Shown here: one piece after another, positions 54,604 to 62,613 of the stretch
How positions within the stretch are numbered: position 1 is the first letter of the stretch
Layout of the letters: the number at the start of each line of letters is the position of its first letter
Translations under genes and position numbers: made by a program
Notes under the pieces: model-generated
Seen by the model: the letters and a program-made list of their open reading frames with translations, nothing else
Databases searched by the model: none
Told to the model about the DNA's origin: nothing
Assembly (NCBI GenBank): GCA_910587095.1
Contig: CAJUMJ010000038.1
Location: forward strand, 1-64,000
DNA from: an uncultured Lachnospiraceae bacterium
Lineage (GTDB): Bacteria; Bacillota; Clostridia; Lachnospirales; Lachnospiraceae
DNA: 64,000 bases
Reading direction: 5' to 3'

Positions 54604-56185
54604 GGTTCTTATTGTTGACGATGAAGAGCTGGCACGTAAAATGCTGATTACAGGCACCGACTGGAATGCGCTGCATATGGAAATCATTGCGGAAGCCGTC
54701 TCCGGGCAGGATGCACTGTCCATTATGGAGGAACAGATTCCGGACATACTCTTTACGGATATTAAAATGCCCTACATGGATGGCATGGAACTGTGCAGCA
54801 TTGTGACAAAACGATATCCCCATATCAAAATTGTCATTACGACTGCTTTTAAGGATTTTGATTACGCACACCAGTGCATCAGTCTCGGCGTATCAAATTT
54901 CCTGTTAAAACCCATTAACCGCAATGAACTTTTAGCGACACTGTTAAAACTCAGGGAACAGATTGAAAAGGAAAAGCAACAATGGCTGGAGTTTGATCAT
55001 CTGAAAGAAATCCTGCGAAAAAATTTCTCTTACTTAAGAGAACGGTTTTTACTGGAATTTTGCGAGAACAGTACCCGTTCTGCTTCCACTGAAAAACAGG
55101 TTTCCTACTATTTCCCGGAAGGGATTCCTTCCTATATTCAGGTTACACTTTTGGAAGCGCACTCTCCTTATGCCGGGAATCTGACAGAAGAAGAACGTCT
55201 TCTGCAGGATATGAAAAATCTGGAATTTATCAAGAACCATCTGAAAGGAATGGATCATATTGAGATATTTGCAGACAACAAGCATCACCTTGTACTTTTA
55301 TCCTATTCTCCTGACATACAGGTGATTTCCCTGTGTGAACAGCTTCAGCGCAGTATTTACCAGACTTCCGGCCATGAAATTCTCTTCGGCATCGGAAATC
55401 ATTACGACAACTTTTATCAGGCAGATACTTCCTGGACGGAAGCGCTGGAATCCCTGAAATTCAGCCGTTTTATGCCAAACCAGCCGATTATTGTTTACCA
55501 GAATGACATTCATGTCCAGAACACAGGCTGGACGATCTCCCCTGCCGAACTGGAAGATATTAAATTCTATATCAAAGCAGGGCTTCCTGATGCTGTTCAA
55601 AAGCATCTGTCCACACTTTATACGGAACAGGCCGGCGGGTTGATCAATCTGGAACATGCCCGTATTCTGTCTATGACACTACTGTCTTCCGCTGTCAACG
55701 TGGCAAACGATATCGGTATTCCACTGGATGGACTGTTCTCCGATTATGGCAATTCCTTTTTACAAATTCTGTTAGAACCAACCAGTCAGGATCTGCGCAG
55801 CCATACCAGTGCATTTTTAAACAAGATGGCAACGGAAATCGCCGCCTATCGAACCAATAAGAGTAAAAATGTCCTCTGGGAAGTGATCCAATATATTCAG
55901 TCACATTTGACGGATTCTGATCTGTCTCTCGGGTCTGTTGCGGAAACCTTTCATATGAATGACAGCTATCTTAGCCGTACCTTTACGAAGGAACTGGGCT
56001 TTAGCTTTTCCAAATATCTGAACAGACTCCGCATGGAGCATGCCATCACATTGATCAATACCACTGATTTAAAGGCATATCAGATTGCGGAAGCAGTTGG
56101 CATTCCGGATGCCTACTATTTCAGTAACTGTTTCAAAAAATATACCGGCCAATCCATTCGGGATTATAGAAAAGGAACAACCTGA
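54584..56185 (+). CDS. YesN-type response regulator with AraC DNA-binding domain
   Basis: The 533-residue regulator has a receiver domain (KVLIVDDEELARKM; phosphoacceptor in FTDIKMPYMDG near residue 59; K in LLKPIN near 110). A middle region of about 290 residues follows, and then a C-terminal AraC/XylS domain (about 430-533) with LSLGSVAETFHMNDSYLSRTF and VGIPDAYYFSNCFKKYTGQS. It should activate the ABC importer and GH43 genes facing it. It is translationally coupled to the kinase. A hairpin at 56172-56197 at the stop codon ends the transcript. Confidence 0.92.
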   Translation: MENSILKVLIVDDEELARKMLITGTDWNALHMEIIAEAVSGQDALSIMEEQIPDILFTDIKMPYMDGMELCSIVTKRYPHIKIVITTAFKDFDYAHQCISLGVSNFLLKPINRNELLATLLKLREQIEKEKQQWLEFDHLKEILRKNFSYLRERFLLEFCENSTRSASTEKQVSYYFPEGIPSYIQVTLLEAHSPYAGNLTEEERLLQDMKNLEFIKNHLKGMDHIEIFADNKHHLVLLSYSPDIQVISLCEQLQRSIYQTSGHEILFGIGNHYDNFYQADTSWTEALESLKFSRFMPNQPIIVYQNDIHVQNTGWTISPAELEDIKFYIKAGLPDAVQKHLSTLYTEQAGGLINLEHARILSMTLLSSAVNVANDIGIPLDGLFSDYGNSFLQILLEPTSQDLRSHTSAFLNKMATEIAAYRTNKSKNVLWEVIQYIQSHLTDSDLSLGSVAETFHMNDSYLSRTFTKELGFSFSKYLNRLRMEHAITLINTTDLKAYQIAEAVGIPDAYYFSNCFKKYTGQSIRDYRKGTT

Positions 56186-56197
56186 CCGTTGTTCCTT
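56172..56197. terminator. Hairpin over the end of the YesN gene
   Basis: AAGGAACAAC (56172-56181) pairs with GTTGTTCCTT (56188-56197) around the stop codon. It lies between the convergent YesN and GH43 genes and may serve both. There is no clean T-run. Confidence 0.55.
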
Positions 56198-56240
56198 CCT
56201 GCATCCTTTATCGGAAACTGCGCCGGCGCGCTCGATTTTT

Positions 56241-57881
56241 TTAAATATATTTTCCGTCAATCTCCATGTCCAATTCTCTATAGGTAAAGTAATCAAAGTC
56301 AGCAGGCAGTCCTGTCCCCAGACCGTCCACGCTGAACATCCCTGTGAATGCTCCCGTAAATGCCGCGTCATAAACGGCTTTGATGTATTCGTCTGACAGT
56401 CTGGCAGAATCAAAACGATAAGCCGTCTCCTGCCAGGTATGCCCATCAAAGGAATAAAAATACTGATAGGAAATCCCTCTGACCTGTACTTTCAAATAAA
56501 TATAATCGGCTCCCTCTGGAACCGGGATGGGATTCTCCTGATAGACACTAAAGGTTTTGCCAAGGTCTGTGGCCACAACGTCAATCACCCGTCCATATGT
56601 TTCATGCCATGTGATCTGTATGCAAGACCAATTCTTTGTATTATAATAGCAGCTCAGCCCGGCAGCCTGCTGGATGTTCACTGGTCTGTAGTCAATCCTG
56701 GTCTCGGCATCAAAGGTAAAATGCTGCCATCTTCTGGCCACATGAGCCTGCAGAAAGGTAGACGCTAACGACTGCCTTCCATATAGTCTCAAATGTCCGG
56801 GACGTTCCTTAAGCGACATGGTATTTTCTTCTAGCGGTACCCGAAGAGTCTGAAAATGGAGGCTTAACTTATCTGCATCAAAATCATCGCGTTCAACAGT
56901 CTTTTCCTGCTCACAGGCTATCGCATCCACGGGCGCTTCCACTTCCATTCTTCCTTTATGCCCGCCTGCAATGCGCGGCCAGCCATTATCATCCCATACC
57001 AGCTTCTGGATCCCGGTTTCTCTGCCAAGAGGGCACCATCCTCTGTTCTCTGCGATGGATTCGGTGTGGTGATGGAGTGGTCTGCCCATCAGATGCGCAA
57101 AATACCATTCTCCGGACGGTGTCTGCACCAACGAACCATGTCCCGCTTTCTGAATCGGATGAAAAGGCGCATCCAGTGTCGTCAGCATAGGATCTCCTGG
57201 CTGTGTTTCAAATGTATCCTGCAAAGATTCCGCTCTGGCCACCCGTTCCTGATGCGCGTATACGGTGCCGCCCTGCGCAACAAACAGATAATAATATCCG
57301 TTAATCTTATACAAATGGGGCCCCTCTGTAAACCGGTCATTGGTTCCCTTATAAATCACCCACGGCTCCCCGGTCAGTTTCCGCTCTTTCTCGGAATACT
57401 CCGTACACATAATCCCATAAAAAGGATGATGAAAACTTCTCGGATCCCAGTACTGGTTGACCAGGTATTTTTTCCCGTTGTCATCGTGGAACAGTGACGC
57501 GTCGAATCCTGCACAGTTTAAAACAATCGGGTCAGACCATGGCCCCATGATATCTTTTGCCGTGATCAGATAATTGACGCAGTCCTTGTAAGCGCCATCG
57601 GTGACTTTCACATCCGTATACACAAGGTAGAAAGTTCCATTGTCATAAGATAAGTCCGGCGCCCATATGCCGCCCGAATCCGGTTCGCCCCACATATTCA
57701 GAAGCCGTTTCTCCTGTAACGGATATGTGAGCAGTTTCCAGTGCACCAGATCTTTGGATGTGTGAATTCTGACACCCGGCCACCACTCAAAAGTTGATGA
57801 TGCCATATAATAAGTATCTTTTACCCGGATCAGACTGGGATCCGGATGAAACCCTCTTAAAACTGGATTTTGTATTTTCAT
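56241..57881 (-). CDS. GH43 family beta-xylosidase
   Basis: The 546-residue protein is a family 43 hydrolase of the XynB type. The five-bladed propeller (about 1-320) contains GFHPDPSLIRV with the catalytic base Asp near residue 14, GIWAPDL near 83 and the acid Glu in FTEGPHLYK near 187. The C-terminal beta-sandwich (about 330-546; QAAGLSCYYNTKNWS) is typical of xylosidases that act on short xylo-oligosaccharides. No signal peptide is present, so it acts in the cytoplasm. The ATG at 57881 follows AAAGGAG; earlier codons in frame lack support. It is the last gene of the importer operon, 19 bases behind the permease. Confidence 0.93.
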   Translation of the reverse strand: MKIQNPVLRGFHPDPSLIRVKDTYYMASSTFEWWPGVRIHTSKDLVHWKLLTYPLQEKRLLNMWGEPDSGGIWAPDLSYDNGTFYLVYTDVKVTDGAYKDCVNYLITAKDIMGPWSDPIVLNCAGFDASLFHDDNGKKYLVNQYWDPRSFHHPFYGIMCTEYSEKERKLTGEPWVIYKGTNDRFTEGPHLYKINGYYYLFVAQGGTVYAHQERVARAESLQDTFETQPGDPMLTTLDAPFHPIQKAGHGSLVQTPSGEWYFAHLMGRPLHHHTESIAENRGWCPLGRETGIQKLVWDDNGWPRIAGGHKGRMEVEAPVDAIACEQEKTVERDDFDADKLSLHFQTLRVPLEENTMSLKERPGHLRLYGRQSLASTFLQAHVARRWQHFTFDAETRIDYRPVNIQQAAGLSCYYNTKNWSCIQITWHETYGRVIDVVATDLGKTFSVYQENPIPVPEGADYIYLKVQVRGISYQYFYSFDGHTWQETAYRFDSARLSDEYIKAVYDAAFTGAFTGMFSVDGLGTGLPADFDYFTYRELDMEIDGKYI

Positions 57882-57900
57882 GCCTGACTCCTTTCTGCGA

Positions 57901-58731
57901 TCAGCCTTTGACCGCACCGGCTACCATGCCGCTTTGCACTTGATTGCTGAATAACAGATAAATGACAACAGTTGGCAGGGTAGCAACCACAAGACCCGCT
58001 CCCATCGTTCCCCAATCGGTCGTATATTGTCCTACCATCTGCATGATGCCGACTGTCAATGTCCTGTATTTTTCCGAATTGATAAAGGTGATGGCAAACA
58101 TCATCTCATTCCAGGTTGAGAGGAATGTAAAGATAGAGATGGTTGCCAGTGCCGGTTTCACCAATGGAAGCACAATGGAAAAAAAGGTCCGAAATATCCC
58201 GCAGCCGTCCAGAAAAGCCGACTCCTCCAGCTCCAGAGGCAATACCTGGAAGAACCCTATCATAAAAAAGATTGCCATCGGCAGCGCAAACGCGATATAG
58301 GGGACAATAATTGCCTGATATGTGTCCAGCATTTTTAGGTTCCGCAGCATAATAAATACGGGAAGAAGCACCGCATGAAGCGGGATCATCAGTCCGATGG
58401 AAAAAAAAGGCTTGATAAAACGATTGGCTTTTACTTTCATTCTGGCGATTGCATAAGAAACCATACATGCCAGAATATCAGAGATCAGAATGACAATGGC
58501 AGTCACGAAGATGCTGTTTAACAAATAATGTCCCACATTCGCGTTAAATAGCGCATTTTGATAATTGGACCAATGAAATTCCCTGGGAATTCCCATAACA
58601 TTGCCGCTGTAGATTTCGTTATTATCTTTCAGGGAAAAGAATGCAAGAAAGAGTAACGGATAAATCTGTACAATAGCAAAGACTACTAACAGAATATGAA
58701 GCAGAACTTTTATCGGTTTTATCTTTTTCAT
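57901..58731 (-). CDS. ABC sugar transporter permease (MalG type)
   Basis: This is the second inner membrane subunit of a CUT1 carbohydrate importer. The 276-residue protein has six hydrophobic segments and the EAA loop ESAFLDGCGIFRTFFSIVLPLVKPA near residues 184-208, which contacts the ATPase. The typical ending LVVATLPTVVIYLLFSNQVQSGMVAGAVKG is present. It lies 11 bases behind the first permease gene and is followed by the GH43 gene. As in most clostridial CUT1 systems, the ATPase (MsmX-like) is not encoded here. Confidence 0.94.
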   Translation of the reverse strand: MKKIKPIKVLLHILLVVFAIVQIYPLLFLAFFSLKDNNEIYSGNVMGIPREFHWSNYQNALFNANVGHYLLNSIFVTAIVILISDILACMVSYAIARMKVKANRFIKPFFSIGLMIPLHAVLLPVFIMLRNLKMLDTYQAIIVPYIAFALPMAIFFMIGFFQVLPLELEESAFLDGCGIFRTFFSIVLPLVKPALATISIFTFLSTWNEMMFAITFINSEKYRTLTVGIMQMVGQYTTDWGTMGAGLVVATLPTVVIYLLFSNQVQSGMVAGAVKG

Positions 58732-58742
58732 CTCTTTTCCTC

Positions 58743-59618
58743 CTAATAAGTCATATTTTCTACTTTAAAGAATTTCTCGATCAGGAAATAGAACACAAAA
58801 CATTCCAGCACGATGAAGATTGCCATAGCACTGCCTGCCCCATATTCCATTCTGGTGAAAATAGAGTTATACATCAGGGTGCTTGGCACCTCGCTCGCGT
58901 GTAAAGGGCCGCCTTTGGTCAGAACCCATATCAGATCAAAAAGCTTCAGAGAACCGATCACCGCAAAAGTCAGACTTACTTTCATGGTGCTCTTAATCAG
59001 GGGAATCGTCACGTGGAAAGCCATCTGGCGCTCATTTGCCCCATCAATCTGCGCCGCCTCATAGATATCTGCGGGTACGCTCTTGATGCCTGTATAGAGG
59101 ATCAGCATATGATAGCCGATATACTGCCATACGATGGGAAAAAAGGATGCGGCAAGCACGAACCGTTTATCACCCAGCCAGTCCTGTCCCTGCAGACCAA
59201 AGTTTTTCAAAATGGCATTCAGCGCGCCGTAATCGGGATTATATATTTTCAAGAACAGTTGCCCGATCACCACGGTAGAAAGTAATACGGGGATAAAATA
59301 TATTGTCCTGTATATTTTTTCGCCCTTCACGTTTCTTGCTAATACAAGAGCAAAAAACAGCGCCGGTATTAACTGCCCCACAATCGATGCGACCGCCAGA
59401 ATAAGGGAATTGCGGGCCGATATCAGGAAGGCATCGTTTTTTAATAGATCCAGATAATTTTCGATGCCTATAAATACTTTGGCTCCAATCCCATCCCACT
59501 GCATCGTACTGTAATAGCCTGACATGGCGATCGGGACAAATGCCATGACCAGATAAATCACCAGCGCCGGAAGTACAAAAATCCAATATGCCTTTTTATT
59601 TCCAAGCATCTTCTGCAT
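58743..59618 (-). CDS. ABC sugar transporter permease (MalF type)
   Basis: This is the first permease of the importer. It has 291 residues and six hydrophobic segments. The EAA motif EAAQIDGANERQMAFHVTIPLIKST lies near residues 189-213, and YSTMQWDGIGAKVFIGIENYLDLL near 35-58 is a typical outer loop. The gene follows the solute-binding protein gene by 90 bases with a hairpin in between (59672-59699), and is followed by the second permease gene. Specificity is set by the binding protein; GH43 downstream points to xylo-oligosaccharides. Confidence 0.94.
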   Translation of the reverse strand: MQKMLGNKKAYWIFVLPALVIYLVMAFVPIAMSGYYSTMQWDGIGAKVFIGIENYLDLLKNDAFLISARNSLILAVASIVGQLIPALFFALVLARNVKGEKIYRTIYFIPVLLSTVVIGQLFLKIYNPDYGALNAILKNFGLQGQDWLGDKRFVLAASFFPIVWQYIGYHMLILYTGIKSVPADIYEAAQIDGANERQMAFHVTIPLIKSTMKVSLTFAVIGSLKLFDLIWVLTKGGPLHASEVPSTLMYNSIFTRMEYGAGSAMAIFIVLECFVFYFLIEKFFKVENMTY

Positions 59619-59671
59619 AACTTATCTCCTCCAACTATGAATTGTCCTACAAATTTCCTATAAGAGAATAA

Positions 59672-59699
59672 GAGAATCCGAAAAAACTTCCGGATTCTC
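59672..59699 (-). promoter_or_regulatory. Hairpin between binding-protein and permease genes
   Basis: GAGAATCCG (59672-59680) pairs with CGGATTCTC (59691-59699) with a ten-base loop. Such hairpins behind solute-binding protein genes commonly raise the binding protein above the permeases by partial termination or protection of the mRNA end. Confidence 0.6.
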
Positions 59700-59708
59700 C
59701 GCATATGA

Positions 59709-61097
59709 TTACTCGTTTATAGCCTGCAGATTCTTACAGAACTCTTCCGGAGTGACAGAGCCGTCGATCAACTTGGCAATCTCATTCATAATCGTATCCG
59801 CCTTGGATCCGCCGGTCAAAGAATCTAACCAATATACATAACCTGTTGCATCTGATGTCAAACTTGCAATTTCCTGTGATAAGCGGTTCAAATCGGAAGT
59901 GTCTCCCATATCCGCTTCCCATGCAGGCATTCCGGAACCTGCAAGATACTGATCTTTGGACATTTTTTCACATATGTACTGTGCCACCGCTGCTGCTTCT
60001 GCAGGATGCTCTGTATTACTGCTCACAAGAAATGTTTCACCCGATCCGCCATGGAATTCGTCAATTGATCCTTTGCCGCCCTCGATGACAGGGAATTTGA
60101 TAACGGAAATCTTGCCCTTAACCGCCGCATCCTCCGCTTCACAATCACCGTTTAACCAACTACCCATGAACATCATAGCTGCTCTTCCCTGCTTGAAAGC
60201 TGCCACAGCGTCATCCTCCGACGTCCCCATGGCACTGCTTCCGAAACCGCCTTTGGCTGCAAGTTCCTGTACTTTTGCAGCGGCAGCCGCAATTTCCGGG
60301 GTATCAAAAGATGCGGTACCGTTTAATGCTGCATTAAAATCTTCTGCACCTGCCATTCTGATGGCATGAATTCCAAAGATCATCAGCCCCGGCCACAAAT
60401 CCTTTTCTCCTAAAGAAATGGGTGTGATACCGGCTGCATTGAAAGCATCTACTGCCTCTAATAATTCATCGTAAGTCTCCGGCACTTTCACATTGTTCTG
60501 CTCAAAAAGTTCTGTGTTGATATACAGGGAAGCAACTGCCACACTATACGGATAGCCGTATGTCTTACCATCAAAGATAAAGTTATCCAGAGTTCCGCCT
60601 AAGATACGGCTTTTCACATCATCCGTCATATACTCATCCAAAGGCAGAACCAATCCTGCGTCTACATATGGTTTCATGGTTCCTGCACCCCAGTTAAAAA
60701 ACACATCCGGAAGTTCGTTGCCCGCCATGGCGGTTTTGAGTTTGACCTTATAGGATTCGGATTCCGTTCCTTCATGGATGACTTCCACATTCGGCATTTC
60801 TGTCTTGATGGTTTCCAATGCATTATAAAAAGCGACGTAATTACCGTCTGTGGAGTTGGGATCGGAAAACTGTGACCATAAAGTGATTGTCACTTTCTCA
60901 CCTGATGCCTCTGCATCGGCTGCTCCACTGTCGGCTTCCTCATTACCGGATGTTTCTCCGACAGGTGATTCTGCTGTCGCTGTTTCATCACCCTGTGTCC
61001 CTGTTGTGTTCTCTTCTGAAGCACCGCAGGCTGTGCAGCCAAGCACCATGACTACTGACATCATGACTCCGATTGTCTTTAATAATTTCTTTTTCAT
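59709..61097 (-). CDS. Extracellular sugar-binding lipoprotein (SBP family 1)
   Basis: This is the substrate-binding protein of the CUT1 importer. The N-terminus KKKLLKTIGVMMSVVMVLGC is a lipoprotein signal with the lipidated cysteine near residue 20-24 (CTACG). An acidic linker rich in Thr, Glu and Ala (about 25-60) precedes the family 1 binding domain, with ITLWSQFSDPN near 63 and NELPDVFFNWGAG near 115. It has 462 residues. The ATG at 61097 follows AAAGGAGAGG. It is the first and probably most strongly expressed gene of the operon. Its ligand is inferred from GH43: xylose oligomers or a related arabinoxylan fragment. Confidence 0.93.
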   Translation of the reverse strand: MKKKLLKTIGVMMSVVMVLGCTACGASEENTTGTQGDETATAESPVGETSGNEEADSGAADAEASGEKVTITLWSQFSDPNSTDGNYVAFYNALETIKTEMPNVEVIHEGTESESYKVKLKTAMAGNELPDVFFNWGAGTMKPYVDAGLVLPLDEYMTDDVKSRILGGTLDNFIFDGKTYGYPYSVAVASLYINTELFEQNNVKVPETYDELLEAVDAFNAAGITPISLGEKDLWPGLMIFGIHAIRMAGAEDFNAALNGTASFDTPEIAAAAAKVQELAAKGGFGSSAMGTSEDDAVAAFKQGRAAMMFMGSWLNGDCEAEDAAVKGKISVIKFPVIEGGKGSIDEFHGGSGETFLVSSNTEHPAEAAAVAQYICEKMSKDQYLAGSGMPAWEADMGDTSDLNRLSQEIASLTSDATGYVYWLDSLTGGSKADTIMNEIAKLIDGSVTPEEFCKNLQAINE

Positions 61098-61299
61098 AAC
61101 CTCTCCTTTCAAACATAACTTAGTTGATGCATTTATTTTAGCTTTTGGATTTTTGTATGAGAATAGAATTGCTTTACCATTTTTTAGATTTTTTTGACAA
61201 AACAGAGAAAAGATATAAAATTTTGCTTTTTTATATAAAATTTTTACCGCTTTCCAAATATCGAGTGGGGAAGACTCTACTGACAGCCGTCCATATATA
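61098..61299 (-). promoter_or_regulatory. AT-rich promoter region of the importer operon
   Basis: About 200 AT-rich bases between the terminator at 61300-61347 and the binding-protein gene. A TTGTCA on the minus strand around 61192-61197 may be a -35 box, but no convincing -10 box follows. This would fit a promoter that needs the YesN activator. Confidence 0.35.
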
Positions 61300-61347
61300 A
61301 AAAAAGCCGTTATCAATGACATAACCTGTCATTCACAACAGCTTTTT
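61300..61347 (-). terminator. Terminator behind the gene at 61414
   Basis: AAAAAGC with AATGAC and GTCATT with GCTTTTT form a long interrupted stem between 61301-61320 and 61328-61347, ending in T on the minus strand. It separates the unknown gene from the importer operon. Confidence 0.7.
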
Positions 61348-61413
61348 AGAAAGTTTCACTCTCTATTTTTTCCCTGCAAACTCCCTGCTATTCCGATTAT
61401 CCCGGAACAATCC

Positions 61414-61854
61414 CTAAAATAATCCCAAAATCTTTTCCTGGAAAGTACTGCTGATCTCCTCAAAAGTTGTGTAATTTAGCTGCGCGCTGTCCTTAAACCG
61501 GCCACGCCATTCATCCCGGATGGCGTCTGCCAGAGATGTCGCGCATTCGCTCTGCGTCATCAGAATTGCAGGAAACACGTAATAAATCATAAACAAATTG
61601 ATATCCGTCTGGCTTCTGCTGCTGATTTTCCCCCGCTTTGCAAATCGCGCACAAACCGCCTCCGCAAGGCTTTTTGCCACCTGCGCCGCAGCCTCGTCCT
61701 TCTCGTCCGCCTGCTCCACAAAGCCTGTCATCTCCGAAAGAGTCTCCTTGTTCTTTTCCCGAAACAGCTCCATCCGCTCCTTGTACACCTTCTTTTTGAT
61801 GCGGTACATCATCGCCTCCATATTGTCAAACATCGTTCCAGCCTGTTCCAGCAT
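61414..61854 (-). CDS. Unrecognised helical protein (146 aa)
   Basis: It begins MLEQAGTMFDNMEAMMYRIK and is rich in Met, Glu, Lys and Arg, so it should be largely alpha-helical. Residues 70-100 contain ARFAKRGKISSRSQTDIN and a more hydrophobic FMIYYVFPAILM. There is no signal peptide. The second of two nearby ATGs (61854) has GGAGG at a proper distance and is chosen. It lies upstream of tRNA-Trp on the other strand and ends at a terminator. I do not recognise the family. Confidence 0.65.
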   Translation of the reverse strand: MLEQAGTMFDNMEAMMYRIKKKVYKERMELFREKNKETLSEMTGFVEQADEKDEAAAQVAKSLAEAVCARFAKRGKISSRSQTDINLFMIYYVFPAILMTQSECATSLADAIRDEWRGRFKDSAQLNYTTFEEISSTFQEKILGLF

Positions 61855-61901
61855 AATCATCCTCCTGTCTGTCGCTTTCCATTTTATCTCAAATTTTTAT
61901 C

Positions 61902-61930
61902 TTGCACAACCTACACACCTGTGTTATAAT
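61902..61930 (+). promoter_or_regulatory. Promoter of tRNA-Trp
   Basis: TTGCAC (61902-61907) and TATAAT (61925-61930) are 17 bases apart, a strong sigma-A promoter 39 bases before the tRNA. Confidence 0.8.
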
Positions 61931-61968
61931 AATTTCCGGTGGTTTCCTGATAGTTACCGCCGTATTGT

Positions 61969-62039
61969 AGGGGCATAGTTCAAAGGTAGAACAGTGGTCT
62001 CCAAAACCATCGATGTGGGTTCGATTCCTACTGCCCCTG
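61969..62039 (+). tRNA. tRNA-Trp (anticodon CCA)
   Basis: The acceptor arm AGGGGCA (61969-61975) pairs with TGCCCCT (62032-62038). The D-loop contains GTTCAAAGGTAGAAC, the anticodon loop is CTCCAAA with CCA for tryptophan, and the T-arm contains GGTTCGATTCC. The CCA end is not encoded. It has its own promoter and terminator. Confidence 0.95.
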
Positions 62040-62047
62040 TTGTCATG

Positions 62048-62075
62048 ACCCGTGAGTTGACGCTCACGGGTTTTT
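62048..62075 (+). terminator. Terminator behind tRNA-Trp
   Basis: ACCCGTGAG (62048-62056) and CTCACGGGT (62063-62071) form a perfect 9-bp stem followed by a T-run to 62075. Confidence 0.85.
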
Positions 62076-62109
62076 CAGTATCATCATTACATAAGAGAGG
62101 TTAAAACCT

Positions 62110-62613
62110 ATGTCGAAAAAAATAATCGCGGCCCTTTTTCTTTCTCTCATGCTTTCCGGCCTGACAGCCGGCTGCGGGGAGGAAAAGCCCCTTTTGACCC
62201 CCACAGATTACGATCTGGACGCGGAGACGGCACAGACCATCCGCGGTGTGAAAATCGGCGACAATCCCGACGCTTTTCTTGCCGCCTACGGAGACTATGA
62301 CATCCTCTCCTGCGTTGACGGCCAAAGCTACCGTTTTCTCGCTCCGGAGGAAATTCCCTTTGACGATACCCTTACAACCATTCTGCCCTCTTTTTTTATC
62401 GACGGCGCAGCTATCGAGATCGACGGCTTCTGTGAAAATAACGGGATCGAGAAAGAAAATCTCCTCTCCTATTTAACCGACGAAGCTTACCTGGAACATC
62501 ACACCGTAGTCTATCAGTATCTCGTCTTCGAGTGGGAAAACGGCCTGATCAAAGACATCCGCTCCGAAGCCATGGACTACAACAAGGACGGCTCCTACTA
62601 CGAGGCAAACTGA
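62110..62613 (+). CDS. Small lipoprotein of unknown function
   Basis: The 167-residue product starts with a lipoprotein signal (MSKKIIAALFLSLMLSGLTAGC), cleaved before Cys22. The outer part begins DLDAETAQTIRGVKIGDNPD and includes AYGDYDILSC. The GVKIGD-x5-AYG pattern is like that seen in small secreted lipoproteins that fold like BLIP/SmpA-type beta-alpha units. The second half ends EWENGLIKDIRSEAMDY, a common beta-hairpin ending. Its 3' end overlaps that of the convergent ABC exporter gene by 16 bases. The partner or ligand is unknown. Confidence 0.8.
   Translation: MSKKIIAALFLSLMLSGLTAGCGEEKPLLTPTDYDLDAETAQTIRGVKIGDNPDAFLAAYGDYDILSCVDGQSYRFLAPEEIPFDDTLTTILPSFFIDGAAIEIDGFCENNGIEKENLLSYLTDEAYLEHHTVVYQYLVFEWENGLIKDIRSEAMDYNKDGSYYEAN

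Noticed and set aside
56186..56240. A strong terminator between the YesN and GH43 genes
   Set aside because: Only the hairpin at 56172-56197 is present, and it lacks a clean T-run; nothing further is seen in the remaining gap.
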